A stretch of DNA of 64,000 bases from contig JAWKUA010000001.1 in the NCBI GenBank assembly GCA_041398785.1, positions 124,001 to 188,000 on the forward strand, read 5' to 3'. Every line of letters starts with the position of its first letter. The stretch's first letter is position 1. Made by a program: the position numbers and the translations under genes. The notes beneath the pieces are model-generated. The model saw nothing but the letters and a program-made list of their open reading frames with translations. It did not search any database and was not told where the DNA came from. The DNA comes from Planctomycetaceae bacterium. GTDB lineage: Bacteria > Planctomycetota > Planctomycetia > Planctomycetales > Planctomycetaceae. Shown in pieces: positions 34,034 through 43,844 of the stretch.

Positions 34034-34975
34034 ATGGATGCAGACATGACGACAACCGAAATGGAATGTGACAGCGTTCAGCAGTGCGACGAGTCGACGG
34101 CTCCGGAGTTTCGCGACGGGCCGCGCGAGCATCTGTTGACGCAATTGCTTCGGGAAGGATTCGTTCATCAGATCGCGAGCCTGGAGGACAGTCTTGAAGC
34201 CACCGCTTCCGCTGCGACGGACGACTTTCGCACGATCCTGGAGACTCGGCTGAGTTCTCTGGAAGAGCGCCTGCTGGCGGCCATCGCGCAGAGGCCGGTG
34301 TCCGCGGATGCGACTCCCGCGGCGCCCTCAGCCACGGGGCCGGAGCCGGAACGAACGCCAGCCGCCGATGATCCGCTGGCGGAACTGAGACTGGCTTTTC
34401 TGAGTGACGATGAACCGGAAACGCAGGAGTCAGCCGGAACAGGCGCGGCGGCCGCGCCGGTGACTGTGGAGACGCCGGCAACGACGATCACGGCGAACAC
34501 TGTGGTTCCTCCGGCGGAGACCGAACCGCTGCCGTTTGAAGTGCCGGATTGCGTCGATCCGCACCAGCTGGAGGAATCAGAACTGCGCAAAGTGTTTCTG
34601 GAGCGAGAAGCACTGCTGAAGATGGTCGCGGAATACGCTCGGCGAAAATCGCAGCAGCCGCAGTTGATGACGCTGGATGATCTCAAGGCGCTGGCCGCGT
34701 CGCTGCCCGAACAGCTTGCGGCACGAGTTGAGCACACGCTGGCGCGACTGAACCAACAGCAGCGGCTTGGGGAACTTGAGCTGTCGCTGGAACGGGCACG
34801 CGTCGCTCGTCAGGTGGCCCAGTTGCAGGCCACACGTGAACTGCTGGAATCCAACGCGCGGAAGCTGGGACTGACGATTGGTGCAAACGGAGCCATCGAA
34901 GGTTGCGTCACCGACGACGAAGTCCAGACGCGAAAAAAGCGGCGCTGGCTGTCCGCACTCGGCTTCGGGCACTAA
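34034..34975 (+). CDS. acidic coiled-coil protein of unknown function
   Basis: 313 residues; no family recognised. Residues ~20-75 are helical, ~80-190 acidic and Pro/Ala/Thr-rich (likely disordered), and ~200-300 form a coiled coil (LFEREALLKMVAEYARRKSQ-like region, LELSLERARVARQVAQLQAT), ending in basic KKRRWLSALGFGH. Starts at 34034 or 34046 are both plausible; the further upstream frame is repeat-free but not protein-like. Might bridge other proteins; nothing in context indicates which. Confidence 0.6.
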   Translation: MDADMTTTEMECDSVQQCDESTAPEFRDGPREHLLTQLLREGFVHQIASLEDSLEATASAATDDFRTILETRLSSLEERLLAAIAQRPVSADATPAAPSATGPEPERTPAADDPLAELRLAFLSDDEPETQESAGTGAAAAPVTVETPATTITANTVVPPAETEPLPFEVPDCVDPHQLEESELRKVFLEREALLKMVAEYARRKSQQPQLMTLDDLKALAASLPEQLAARVEHTLARLNQQQRLGELELSLERARVARQVAQLQATRELLESNARKLGLTIGANGAIEGCVTDDEVQTRKKRRWLSALGFGH

Positions 34976-35548
34976 CCGGGAATTGGCGGGATCAGACTCC
35001 CGGCGTTCGAAGAATGATGAATAATCCGGGCTGGTGTGTCGGCCCGCCGGGCCTGAAACGCATTTGGATCGACACCCCAGTTGCCCGGATGAACTTGTTT
35101 TGGAGTGCGATGGTTCAGCATCGCTTTGGATTTCGAGGAAAGGTGAACTTCTGAGCTGCCGTTCGATTCACGTGAAATCTCCGATGCGGTGAACATGAAA
35201 GCGGCGACACGTTGCGGCACTCCAAAGACGTCGTCTGCACGAGGTGTGGTTCAGATGGACCATCCGGATTGAGAGTTCGATATCCTCCCGCACCGTAGCC
35301 GGGGGTGCATTTCGTCCGGCAGTTTGCGTCAGGAGGAACTCGCACGGCGCGTCAACAGATTTCGATGACGCTCGTTCGCCACATCCACCGGATTCGCGGA
35401 TGATTCCGGACAAATCCCGCCGTGCGTCGCGGCTCTCATACAGGCCGCGGCGGACACTGGTGCTTTTCGCAACTCTTACTGCCGCGAGCCTGACAGTCTC
35501 ATTTCTTCCCGGCTCGCGGAATTCTGGATAGTCGGGGCACGTTGTTTC
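34976..35548. other. intergenic region with dispersed repeat
   Basis: About 570 bases. The copy of the GGCCGACACA repeat is at 35035-35059. The stretch 35060-35330 reads like a patchwork of other short repeats but no second copy exists in this window. A 95-codon plus ORF at 35244-35531 has shadow-like composition and is not accepted as a gene. The manA promoter should lie near 35500. Confidence 0.4.
35035..35059 (-). repeat. GGCCGACACA dispersed repeat, copy 2
   Basis: TGTGTCGGCCCGCCGGGCC followed by TGAAAC; exact 25-base reverse complement of 9931-9955. Confidence 0.85.
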
Positions 35549-36535
35549 ATGGAACCACTTTTCTTCGAACCGATCCTGAAGCAGGCTCGCTGGGGCGGTC
35601 GCAAGCTGGGCGAAATTCTGGGTAAGCCGATCGGTACGGCGGCGGACTATGCGGAAAGCTGGGAAATCGCCGATCAGAAATCCGGTGACAGCGTGGTTGC
35701 CCGTGGAAGCCGGAAAGGCCGGCGATTGTCCGAACTCGTGCGACACGAAGGTGCTGCCCTGCTGGGCCGGCACCGGCACGTGACTCAGTTCCCGCTGCTG
35801 ATCAAGTTTCTGGATGCCAACGACTGGCTCTCGCTGCAGGTGCATCCCGACGACCTGCAGGCCAGGAGCTGCGACTCCGCGGAAAACGGCAAGACGGAAG
35901 CGTGGGTGATTCTGCAGGCAGATCCCGATAGCAGGATTTGTTCCGGACTCAAGGCCGGTGTGACCAGAGAACAGCTTTCGTCGGCGCTGTTGAACGAACG
36001 GAGTCTGGAAGATTGTCTGCACATCATTCCCGTCAAAACGGGTGACTGCATTTTCGTGCCGGCACAGACGGTGCATGCACTGGGACCGGGAATTGTGATG
36101 GCCGAAGTGCAGCAACAGAGCAATCTGACGTTTCGGCTTTCCGACTGGGGCCGGCTGGGCACGGACGGAAAGCCTCGCGAATTGCATGTGGAACAATCGC
36201 TGAACTGCACGGACTTTGGACGCGGCCCGGTCGATCCCGTGGTGCCGCGCAGTTGCCGCGAGGGCGATCATCTTTGCGAGGAACTGGTGGCGTGCGAACA
36301 CTTCGTCATTCGGCGGCATTCGACCGGAGACGCGTTTTCTCTGCGTTCGATCGACAGTTTCCGAATTCTGATGCTGTTGACGGGAGAAGTGGTGCTGTCC
36401 TGGTCGGGAGGCGAATCGCCGTTTGTGCGAGGTCAGACGACTCTTCTTCCGGCTGCGCTGGGCGACGCAACAGTTCGACCCGGTGGCGAAATTGAGCTGT
36501 TGGACATTACGTTGCCCACTTCGCATGCGGGATGA
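35549..36535 (+). CDS. manA: mannose-6-phosphate isomerase, type I
   Basis: Interconverts mannose-6-phosphate and fructose-6-phosphate, feeding GDP-mannose synthesis. The 328-residue protein has the zinc and active-site motifs in order: SLQVHPDD (Q97, H99), KTEAW (E117) and PAQTVHALG (H176), plus the early WGGRKLGE. It matches the short bacterial form (~310-330 residues). It sits tail to tail with the aminotransferase gene, 18 bases apart. Symbol given on motif grounds. Confidence 0.92.
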   Translation: MEPLFFEPILKQARWGGRKLGEILGKPIGTAADYAESWEIADQKSGDSVVARGSRKGRRLSELVRHEGAALLGRHRHVTQFPLLIKFLDANDWLSLQVHPDDLQARSCDSAENGKTEAWVILQADPDSRICSGLKAGVTREQLSSALLNERSLEDCLHIIPVKTGDCIFVPAQTVHALGPGIVMAEVQQQSNLTFRLSDWGRLGTDGKPRELHVEQSLNCTDFGRGPVDPVVPRSCREGDHLCEELVACEHFVIRRHSTGDAFSLRSIDSFRILMLLTGEVVLSWSGGESPFVRGQTTLLPAALGDATVRPGGEIELLDITLPTSHAG

Positions 36536-36553
36536 ACAACCGGGCTCGACACG

Positions 36554-37765
36554 TCACGCTGCGACTTTGCAAACTGATGTCGCGAACGGAAAGGCGCGGA
36601 TTTGTTCGCAGATCTGACCGACCTGGCTGGTTGTCAGTTGATGTGACAGCGGCAGGTTGATGATCTCGCTGCACAACCGCGATGTGTGCGGAAACCAGGC
36701 AGGGTGACAATCGGCGGGGAACGGAAACAGCGTCGCCGTATCGATCCCGGCGGACCACAAATGCTGTCTGAGTGAATCGCGATTCAGCGACGACGTGCGA
36801 ATGCTGTAGTGGCTCAGGCCGTGACTTTCCGTGGCCGGCAGTCGCAGCACGCTTCCGTCCAGCCGCGAGAGTTCTCGACTGTAGATACCGGCCAGTTCAC
36901 ATCTCCTGCGTTCAAACTCAGCCGCGCGTCGAATGTTCGCGGCGGTGAGTCGCAGCGACAGCTTCGTGGGACGATGCCACCATTCCGGCGACAAATCGTC
37001 CGTCAGCGGCGCGCGGCTGGTGGCAGGCTGATGACCGGCACGTGCCGCCGATGCCTGGCGTCGCTGACTCAGCGTTCGCAGCATTCCGTAGACCGCGGAT
37101 TGGTGAGCGGCTGTCCTGATGCCAAGTGCAGTTTCCTGCAGGAAGCTTCGTGCAAATTGCTGGCGTGTCATCGAGCGATCTCGCGACCGCCGCAGATATC
37201 CGGCCACAATGTCGTCATGAGTAAACGCCATTCCGCCCCAGCCGGAATACAGAGACTTCCCGAGCCCGAAACTGATCACTGCCACGTCCTGATCGCGCAG
37301 GCGTCGCAGGTCGCGGCGATCGGGGATCGCCATCGCCATATCGATGATTCTCAACCGTGCGTTTTGAATCAGTGCAGAATCGAGTTCGCGCTGGAACCGA
37401 TGGCCGAACACTTCGCTGAGCACCACGCCGTAATCCGCTGAATCAACCGGCGCGGAGTTCACGTTCATCAAGAAGCCGTCCGGGCGACAGTCCAGCAGTT
37501 GCAGACTTCGTCCTGACCGTCGGATTGCTTCGTGAACCACCTGGCACGTAAACGCCGGGCAATACACATCCGCGCTGTCGTTCAGCACGTGTTCGATCGT
37601 ACGGCAAATTCCGTATCGGGCGGACGGCAGCCAGACGGCGTTCCTGATCGCCAGTGAATCGGCGCAGAGCTGTTCGAGCTGCGTCAGGCTGCCGGACAGA
37701 GGACTCAGCAGCTTTTGCTTCAGCAGTGAAGTCAGCCCGAATGGTGGACGATGACGAGGAATCAT
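36554..37765 (-). CDS. DegT/DnrJ/EryC1/StrS-type PLP aminotransferase
   Basis: 403 residues. PLP-dependent fold-type I features: YCPAFTCQVV near the cofactor phosphate site, an Asp-containing strand (RIIDMAMAIPD), and the PLP-binding Lys in SFGLGKSLYSGWGG; the C-terminal domain ends with SLNRDSLRQHLWSAGIDTATLFPF, as in DegT-type sugar aminotransferases. Such enzymes aminate nucleotide-sugar keto groups for surface polysaccharides. The start at 37765 overlaps the stop of the upstream methyltransferase by 4 bases, so they work as a pair. Confidence 0.83.
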   Translation of the reverse strand: MIPRHRPPFGLTSLLKQKLLSPLSGSLTQLEQLCADSLAIRNAVWLPSARYGICRTIEHVLNDSADVYCPAFTCQVVHEAIRRSGRSLQLLDCRPDGFLMNVNSAPVDSADYGVVLSEVFGHRFQRELDSALIQNARLRIIDMAMAIPDRRDLRRLRDQDVAVISFGLGKSLYSGWGGMAFTHDDIVAGYLRRSRDRSMTRQQFARSFLQETALGIRTAAHQSAVYGMLRTLSQRRQASAARAGHQPATSRAPLTDDLSPEWWHRPTKLSLRLTAANIRRAAEFERRRCELAGIYSRELSRLDGSVLRLPATESHGLSHYSIRTSSLNRDSLRQHLWSAGIDTATLFPFPADCHPAWFPHTSRLCSEIINLPLSHQLTTSQVGQICEQIRAFPFATSVCKVAA

Positions 37766-38727
37766 GCGGCGCGTTTCCGGGCGACAACGAGGGCTCCCGG
37801 GGCAATCGCGAATCGCAGTAAATGCCACGACAGAATTCCGGCGGCGAACAGTGCCCGCACGGCCGCGGACGATTCCGCACTGTGCGCCGCTCCGCGCGGG
37901 GACGCTGACTCGATGTAAAAACCGCAGCCTTCAATCGTCGCCAGCAGACTTCTCAGCGGCATGCAGAATCGGTGATCCGTGACGGCCCTGCGAATCAGTC
38001 TGTCTGAAAGTCCCGGCAGCACTGGTCGGACAAGGTTGCCTGCGGTGACAAACGGGCTCTTGGTGATTGCCCGCATGACCAGCAGGCCGCCCGGTTTCAG
38101 AAGTTTCCACGCGGCTCGCAACTCGCGCTGCTGGTTCGGCCAGTAGATGTGGGCGTCCAGAACCGACAAGACGTCGACGGGGTGGTCGGCCGAAAACAGG
38201 CTGCAGGCTTCCAGTGAATCGCACTGTTCGGCGTCGAACCCCTGCGACCGGACATACGCTACAGCTTCCGGCACGATATCAATGCCGAAACCGTCAAACC
38301 CGCGTTCGCGAGCCTGCAGCAGAAAGCCGCCGAACGAACAGCCGACATCCAGCAGAGACTGGCCGGGCCGTCCGCCGAAGTCGCTGATCCGGCTCAGGAC
38401 GGCCTGAAACATGTCCGACTTGAAGTCATTCAGCCGAGTCCCCGCGTCGTGCTGTCCCCAGGCCATTTGGCGAGTGTGCTCAGTCTCGGCGTCCGGCGTG
38501 TAGCTGCCAAGCATGAAATACGACCGGCAGTGACTGCACCGGGACCAGGTACTGATGCCGCGGGCGGTCGAGAATTGGTACCGGCGGGCCGGGCCGTTTT
38601 CGCCTTCAGCGCAGCACCCGCAGGCCGGGCAAACGCCGCAAACCGGTGACTTCTTTGTCCGCGTTTCGAGCGACAGCGGTGTGTCCGCGTGGCCGTTCGA
38701 CGGCAGGCAGGCGGTGTGCGTCAACAT
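37762..38727 (-). CDS. SAM-dependent methyltransferase with N-terminal zinc-ribbon-like motif
   Basis: 321 residues. An N-terminal C-P-A-C-G...C-S-H-C pair (~residues 27-67) suggests a zinc ribbon. The Rossmann SAM-binding motif is LLDVGCSFGGFLLQARERG, followed by FDGFGIDIV (acidic residue binding the ribose) and the KLLKPGGLLVMRAI segment of type 11/12 methyltransferases. Start at 38727 chosen over 38871 because the upper part is not family-like. Overlaps the aminotransferase start by 4 bases (ATGA). Both probably modify a sugar or a small surface-glycan component; substrate unknown. Confidence 0.83.
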   Translation of the reverse strand: MLTHTACLPSNGHADTPLSLETRTKKSPVCGVCPACGCCAEGENGPARRYQFSTARGISTWSRCSHCRSYFMLGSYTPDAETEHTRQMAWGQHDAGTRLNDFKSDMFQAVLSRISDFGGRPGQSLLDVGCSFGGFLLQARERGFDGFGIDIVPEAVAYVRSQGFDAEQCDSLEACSLFSADHPVDVLSVLDAHIYWPNQQRELRAAWKLLKPGGLLVMRAITKSPFVTAGNLVRPVLPGLSDRLIRRAVTDHRFCMPLRSLLATIEGCGFYIESASPRGAAHSAESSAAVRALFAAGILSWHLLRFAIAPGALVVARKRAA

Positions 38728-39204
38728 TCGGCGGGAATCCTTCCAGACGACGTTTTGGCTCAGAACTGGCAGCGCAGACTGCCAGAGTGACGGCGAAATG
38801 ATAGCATTCACGATTCGCGTAAAAGTTGCGATCCGGTCGCCCGTCGTGAAATCGACGGCGATTCCTGTCATGATGGTGCCGACTTCGGCAAAAACTGCCG
38901 GTGATCGAAATCCATTCCCAATGAAACATCCAGCGAGGCTGAAACTCAGACCACGCAGGCCGCTGCCGGGTCGTCGCCCTTTTGTCCCGGAACTCCGCCC
39001 GCGCGTCCAGCGATGGTTACTGTGAAAGCTCGACTCAACGTGAACAAGTTGGCAAGGAATCAGACGTCAAAAGCAGTGATCGGCTTCCGCCGAAACGCCC
39101 TTTCGCGCGGTAGGCGAACGCCCTGCTGTCAGTCAAAACAAGATTTCGCGGCTTCGGAGACACCGAAATCGCGTTCCATCGAAATTCTGAACAGGTGAGT
39201 TTCC
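38728..39204. other. divergent intergenic region
   Basis: About 480 bases between the methyltransferase and the SEC-C/TPR gene; both promoters should lie here. No RNA gene, repeat or other coding sequence recognised. Confidence 0.4.
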
Positions 39205-41340
39205 ATGTCGAATGACCCGTATTCGCCGTGTCTCTGCGGCAGCGGCAAGAAGCTAAAATTCTGCTGCCAGGACATCCTGCCGGACCTGCAGCGCGTCGTG
39301 AAGCTGATGGAGAATCAGCCGGACGCTGCGGAAAAACTTCTGAGATCGCTGTGCCAGAAACATCCGGACAAGGAAGTTTTGTTTGCACAGCTCGGTTCGC
39401 TGCTGATGCGTCAGAATCGGGCGAATGAAGCCAAAACCGTGCTGGTGGAATTTCTGCGCCGGCATCCCGATGAACCGCGCGTCCTGCTAAGTCTGGCCGA
39501 CATCTGCCTGGCAACGGATGGATTTTTCGCGACAAGGCGGCTTGTCCATCGCGCGTTCCAACTGGGAACTCGCCACTTCAGTGAGATGGTGGCGATGCTG
39601 GCCTCCCGGATCGCAATGCAGATGGCAAACGTCGGACTGGCAATGGGAGTCCGCGAACATCTGGCGTTGGCCGTTCGCATGACGACCGGAGAAAGGCGTC
39701 AGTCACTGCTCATGCAACTGGCGACGTTTGAGTCGCAGCGTTCGGTGCCGTATCCGTTCCGAGGCCGGTTCGCTCTCATGGACGTCTCGCTGGAGGACGA
39801 TGAAGCTCGCAAGGAAGAACTGCGAGCCCGCAGGGTCAGCCAGATCGGGTGCTGGGAACCGGCTTCCATTCTGTACAGTCGACTTTGCGAGAAGTATCCG
39901 GACAACGGTGCCCTGCTGCACAATCTGGGACTGTTTCAGGCCTGGGATGGGCGCATTCGTGAAGCCGCCGTGTCTCTGCACAGGGCCGCGGAACTGCTGG
40001 AAGACTTCGATACCGCCGCGGAAACCGAAGCTCTGGCGCAATTGCTGGACCTGGAAACGACCGAGGAGTTCTATGCGATCGTGCAGAGTGGTATTCCGGT
40101 CAATTCCGTTTCTCAACTGCTGACGTTGCTGGATGACGACAGCCGTTTCAGCAGAACGGTATCGTCGGAAGTCAATGAAGCAGCGGAAGCCGGCCTGGCA
40201 GTCGTCGCCGAATACGAACTGCTGGAACCGACGCCGAAAAGTTCCCGTGACGATCGCCCGCCGGAAGTTCTGGCCGATATCACCGTCGTCGATGTTGTCG
40301 ACCCGGATGTTGCCGAGCTGGATTCGCCGACCGTGTGGGTTGTGTCCCAGGACGATGACAACGCGCGAGCCGTGGAAATCGTTCGCGAAGTGGCCGGGAA
40401 TCTGGCGAAGCCCGTTCCTGAAGACACAAAACCGCTGACGTTGTCGCGGCTGCCCGAAGTCTGTCGATTGTTCGACTGGAAGAACTTTCAGTCCGACGCC
40501 GTTCCCAGCAGTCAGTACCGGTCCATTGATCAGCAGCGACTGCAGCAGGCACTGGACCAGTGGCTGGAAACGGAGCAGTCCGCGCTGAACAACATGTCTC
40601 CGCTGAAGGCCGCGGAAGATGCCGGTAATCTTCGAAAGGTGGCCGGCAGCGTGCTGGTCCTGGACGTCACCTGCAATCGCATGGGCTACGATCCGGACCT
40701 GGCCGAGATTCGTCAGCGGCTGGGCGTCCCCGCTCCGACGGTGCTGCGTCCGGAGGAAGATCAGGTCGTCACCGCGTTGCCGCTGTTTCAACTATCGCGA
40801 GTCGACCCGCAATCTCTGAACGATCGCCAGATCAGCGAGTTCGTTCACCGAATCTCTCTCGTCCGCCACCTGCGCCTGCTGGAAACTGCGCTGGATGCGC
40901 TTGTGCAGCGGCCCGCGGCACTGGAAGCGTTTCCTCCCATGCGTGCCCACCTGATGCGGGCATCGGTGGCCCGCGAACGCAACGATCTGAAGTTGGCGTC
41001 AGAATGCTTCGCCGCCGCGCGGGAAGCCGTGACGGACGACGGCGACGCGTTCCGCACGAAACTGGAACTCGATATCCGCGAATTCAGTTGTCGTCTGGAC
41101 GATCCGCACGATCCCGATCTCGGCGAAATTCTGCGGCGGCTGCGTGACCGCTACTTCGTCAAGATTCCGGAAATTGAAGGAGTGATCCTTGAAGAGCTGA
41201 TGCGCGCGGATCGCACGGATCTGATTTCCGAGTTATCGACGGTCGCAAGTTCATCCGGTGCGGAAAGCGGTCTGTGGACCCCCGGCTCGGAAAAACGCGA
41301 AACGTCCGGAAGCAAGCTTTGGGTTCCCGGCCGGGATTGA
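39205..41340 (+). CDS. SEC-C motif protein with TPR repeats
   Basis: 711 residues. The N-terminus holds a SEC-C zinc motif (PCLCGSGKKLKFCC, residues 8-21), the metal-binding motif found at the end of SecA and in many small adaptor proteins, here at the start. Residues ~25-140 form TPR-type helical pairs (KHPDKEVLFAQLGSLLMRQN and two more). The middle is acidic; the C-terminal half is helical without known domain. The long family with SEC-C first is seen in planctomycetes, but its role (chaperone, secretion-linked or protein-protein scaffold) is unknown. Stands alone. Confidence 0.8.
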   Translation: MSNDPYSPCLCGSGKKLKFCCQDILPDLQRVVKLMENQPDAAEKLLRSLCQKHPDKEVLFAQLGSLLMRQNRANEAKTVLVEFLRRHPDEPRVLLSLADICLATDGFFATRRLVHRAFQLGTRHFSEMVAMLASRIAMQMANVGLAMGVREHLALAVRMTTGERRQSLLMQLATFESQRSVPYPFRGRFALMDVSLEDDEARKEELRARRVSQIGCWEPASILYSRLCEKYPDNGALLHNLGLFQAWDGRIREAAVSLHRAAELLEDFDTAAETEALAQLLDLETTEEFYAIVQSGIPVNSVSQLLTLLDDDSRFSRTVSSEVNEAAEAGLAVVAEYELLEPTPKSSRDDRPPEVLADITVVDVVDPDVAELDSPTVWVVSQDDDNARAVEIVREVAGNLAKPVPEDTKPLTLSRLPEVCRLFDWKNFQSDAVPSSQYRSIDQQRLQQALDQWLETEQSALNNMSPLKAAEDAGNLRKVAGSVLVLDVTCNRMGYDPDLAEIRQRLGVPAPTVLRPEEDQVVTALPLFQLSRVDPQSLNDRQISEFVHRISLVRHLRLLETALDALVQRPAALEAFPPMRAHLMRASVARERNDLKLASECFAAAREAVTDDGDAFRTKLELDIREFSCRLDDPHDPDLGEILRRLRDRYFVKIPEIEGVILEELMRADRTDLISELSTVASSSGAESGLWTPGSEKRETSGSKLWVPGRD

Positions 41341-41407
41341 TCCGGCGACGCTGTTCCTCGGCTGTTCTTCAGACGACACCATTTCGATTCAGATCAGGGA
41401 ATTTGCG

Positions 41408-42139
41408 ATGCCACGATTCTGCCGTTTCAGTCTGTTCGTGATATTTGCCGTTTGTTCGACAACCGCCAGCGCGCAGCCGTTCGTCGACCTGTTGAGCGAT
41501 TCGTCGCTGTCACACTGGATGAAGCCGAATGGCGACGCCGTCGATGGCGGCTGGATTCTGGAACCCGACGGAACACTGCATCTGAACGGAAAGGGCGGCA
41601 ACGTCATTACGCGTCAGCAATATGGCGACTTCGAGTTATGGTTCGAGTTTCGAATCGCTCAGAAGGGCAACAGCGGCATCAAGTATCGCGTGACCGACTA
41701 CAGCGGATCACTGCTCGGCTGTGAATACCAGATCCTGGACGATGCCGCGTTTCCGGAACTTGATCGCGGACATCTGACGGCGTCCCTGTACGACGTGTTT
41801 CCCACGATACCGCTGCAAACGCGGCAGAATCCCGCCGGGCAGTTCAATATCGGAAAAGTCGTCGTCCACAACAATCGCGTTCAGCACTGGGTCAACGGCC
41901 AGTTAACGATCGACGAATGCATCGGATCGCCGCGATGGCACGAACACGTGTCGAACAGCAAGTTCGCCGACAAACAGAACTTCGGGCAGAACCAGTTCGG
42001 GCACGTGATGCTGACCGATCACGGCAGCGAAGTGTGGTATCGCAACGTCTTTATCCGCTCGCTGAGTTCGCCATCGTGTCCGACACCGCAGCTCGTACAA
42101 GCTGCTCAAGTGAACTCGCTGTCCGCAGCGAATCCATGA
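41408..42139 (+). CDS. DUF1080 (3-keto-disaccharide hydrolase-like) secreted protein
   Basis: 243 residues with a signal peptide (MPRFCRFSLFVIFAVCSTTA then SA). The mature part is one DUF1080 beta-sandwich: FVDLLSDSSLSHW, GNVITRQQYGDFELWFEFRI, GNSGIKYRV, CEYQILDD and the closing VWYRNVFIR. DUF1080 proteins are expanded in planctomycetes and some hydrolyse 3-keto-glycosides. The normal end is near FIR; the last ~25 residues run 89 bases into the opposite-strand HD gene, so they may be a recent extension. Confidence 0.92.
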   Translation: MPRFCRFSLFVIFAVCSTTASAQPFVDLLSDSSLSHWMKPNGDAVDGGWILEPDGTLHLNGKGGNVITRQQYGDFELWFEFRIAQKGNSGIKYRVTDYSGSLLGCEYQILDDAAFPELDRGHLTASLYDVFPTIPLQTRQNPAGQFNIGKVVVHNNRVQHWVNGQLTIDECIGSPRWHEHVSNSKFADKQNFGQNQFGHVMLTDHGSEVWYRNVFIRSLSSPSCPTPQLVQAAQVNSLSAANP

Positions 42140-43406
42140 CCGCCGGCGACGCGAACACGCGGACGCGCTTGACGCAGTCGTCGAACTGAGTCCGTGACAT
42201 GGCATCAACGATCGGCGACACATCCTTCAGCGGCCGATAAATGCGTTCCGCGGCGAAGTAGACGTCCACCTGAAACTCGACTTCTCGATGCACGGGAGGC
42301 GCGTCAATCAGAACATCCAGCGGTCGCAGGTTCAGCGACGCGGAATTGTTCAGAAGTTCCACCAGTCGGTTGGAACACTTCACCAGCGATGAATACGGCA
42401 GCCGTCTCAGGTCACGGTACAGGTCGGCCTGCTGATAGATGCTGTATTCGGCCAGCCGCTTGTAAAGACAGCGACGGGAACCGAACAGTCCGTCGATCAG
42501 CGTCGCGGCATCAGTTCCGGCGGCCGCTCGGCAAAGCGTCCGGATGAGTTCCGGTTCGGTCATGCGGAACAGTTTCGCCAGGTCCACTGATCGATGTGAT
42601 TCATAGAACGCTCGGGCAAACATCGTTGTCGCCGACCGAACGGTGTGGTGCCAGTAGACTTCGCTGAACATCACGTACCGGGCGAAGACCATCATTTCGG
42701 CGGCCGTTTTTCCCTTGGACGTGATCGCCAGCCCGTCGCCGGATTCGTTGACCACCAGCGAACCGATCAACCGGCCGCGATCAAAGTTTCTGCCATAGGG
42801 AACACCGCAGTGCTGGCTGTCGCGATTCAGGTAGTCCATCTTGTCGATGTCGACCGGGCCCGACAGGATGGAGCGTCGCAGCCGGTTACTGGGGGTGTCG
42901 GATTTCGGCACCAGCAGTTCCAGAATCTCGTCCGGCTCGATGTGCCAGTGATTCCTAAGCGCGGCAGTCAGTTCGCTGTGCGGCCCCAGAAACTCGACGG
43001 CGAATGCTTCGTGGGGAGGCATGTCGGCCAGCGACATATCTTCGATCGGGTGGCAGAACGGCCAGTGTCCGACATCGTGCAGCAGCGCAGCCGCGATCAG
43101 CACTTCCGCGTCGTGTGTCGACACGGTGTCGGCAAACCGATCGTCCTTGCCAAGCTGCCACAGATATTGCAGCGCGTTGTGATAGACACCCAGAGCGTGT
43201 TCGAAACGCGTATGCGTGGCGCCGGGATAGACCCGCGACGTCAGGGCAAGCTGCGTCACGCTGGCCAGCCGCTGGAATTCACGGGAATCCACGATGGCGC
43301 GAACGCGATCGGTAAAGGGAACATCCTGTTCGACGGGAATCCGAATCACTCCCGACTGATGCTCGGCTCGCGACACTTCCGGGATATCAGCATAGGGATG
43401 ACTCAT
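42051..43406 (-). CDS. HD-superfamily phosphohydrolase (dNTPase/SAMHD1-like)
   Basis: 451 residues. HD motifs: THTRFEHALGV (H), ALLHDVGHWPFCHPIE (HD pair) and the following conserved LNRDSQHCGVPYG, which fits the SAMHD1/YwfO-type branch that hydrolyses dNTPs or other phosphorylated nucleotides. The C-terminal third is helical and variable. Its 3' end overlaps the convergent DUF1080 gene by 89 bases. Substrate not derivable from sequence alone. Confidence 0.9.
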   Translation of the reverse strand: MSHPYADIPEVSRAEHQSGVIRIPVEQDVPFTDRVRAIVDSREFQRLASVTQLALTSRVYPGATHTRFEHALGVYHNALQYLWQLGKDDRFADTVSTHDAEVLIAAALLHDVGHWPFCHPIEDMSLADMPPHEAFAVEFLGPHSELTAALRNHWHIEPDEILELLVPKSDTPSNRLRRSILSGPVDIDKMDYLNRDSQHCGVPYGRNFDRGRLIGSLVVNESGDGLAITSKGKTAAEMMVFARYVMFSEVYWHHTVRSATTMFARAFYESHRSVDLAKLFRMTEPELIRTLCRAAAGTDAATLIDGLFGSRRCLYKRLAEYSIYQQADLYRDLRRLPYSSLVKCSNRLVELLNNSASLNLRPLDVLIDAPPVHREVEFQVDVYFAAERIYRPLKDVSPIVDAMSRTQFDDCVKRVRVFASPAVMDSLRTASSLEQLVRAAVSDTMANSASG

Positions 43407-43625
43407 CGCGACTCGCGGCTCAGATTTTCGATCAAAAACGGCGGGCGTCCGCGAGTTCGCAGCAGCGCGGGCGCCCCGTCCGCAGCAATTTCCGGGGCTC
43501 AGTCGATGTAAGCATACTTACCGCTTGAGTTTCTGACATCCGACTGCGACGATGTGCCCGGCGACGTCGCGCGGGCTTCCGGCAGCGCGAGTTCATTTTG
43601 TTGGAATCAGGGAATTTCACAGGGT

Positions 43626-43844
43626 ATGGCGAAGGAAGAAGCGATTCAGGTCGAAGGCAGCGTGATTGAAGCGCTGGCCAACACTCAGTTCCGAGTGGAA
43701 CTCGAAAACGGTCATCAGGTGATGGCTCACGTTGCGGGAAAAATGCGCAAGCACTTTATTCGAATTGTGCCCGGTGACCGTGTGGTGGTGGAAGTGTCAC
43801 CGTACGATCTAAACCGCGGTCGCATTGTCTATCGGGAACGATGA
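43626..43844 (+). CDS. infA: translation initiation factor IF-1
   Basis: IF-1 binds the ribosomal A site at initiation. The 72-residue OB-fold protein begins MAKEEAIQVEGSVIEALANT, with RVELENGHQVMAHVAGKMR and the VVVEVSPYDLNRGRIVYR end typical of the family, and is exactly the normal length (72). Its stop overlaps the rnhA start (ATGA, 43841-43844). Confidence 0.98.
   Translation: MAKEEAIQVEGSVIEALANTQFRVELENGHQVMAHVAGKMRKHFIRIVPGDRVVVEVSPYDLNRGRIVYRER

Noticed and set aside
35244..35531. 95-codon ORF before manA
   Set aside because: Overlaps repeat-like patchwork and shows no family resemblance.
35168..36526. 452-codon minus-strand ORF opposite manA
   Set aside because: Fully antisense to manA, which has clear motifs; no family resemblance.
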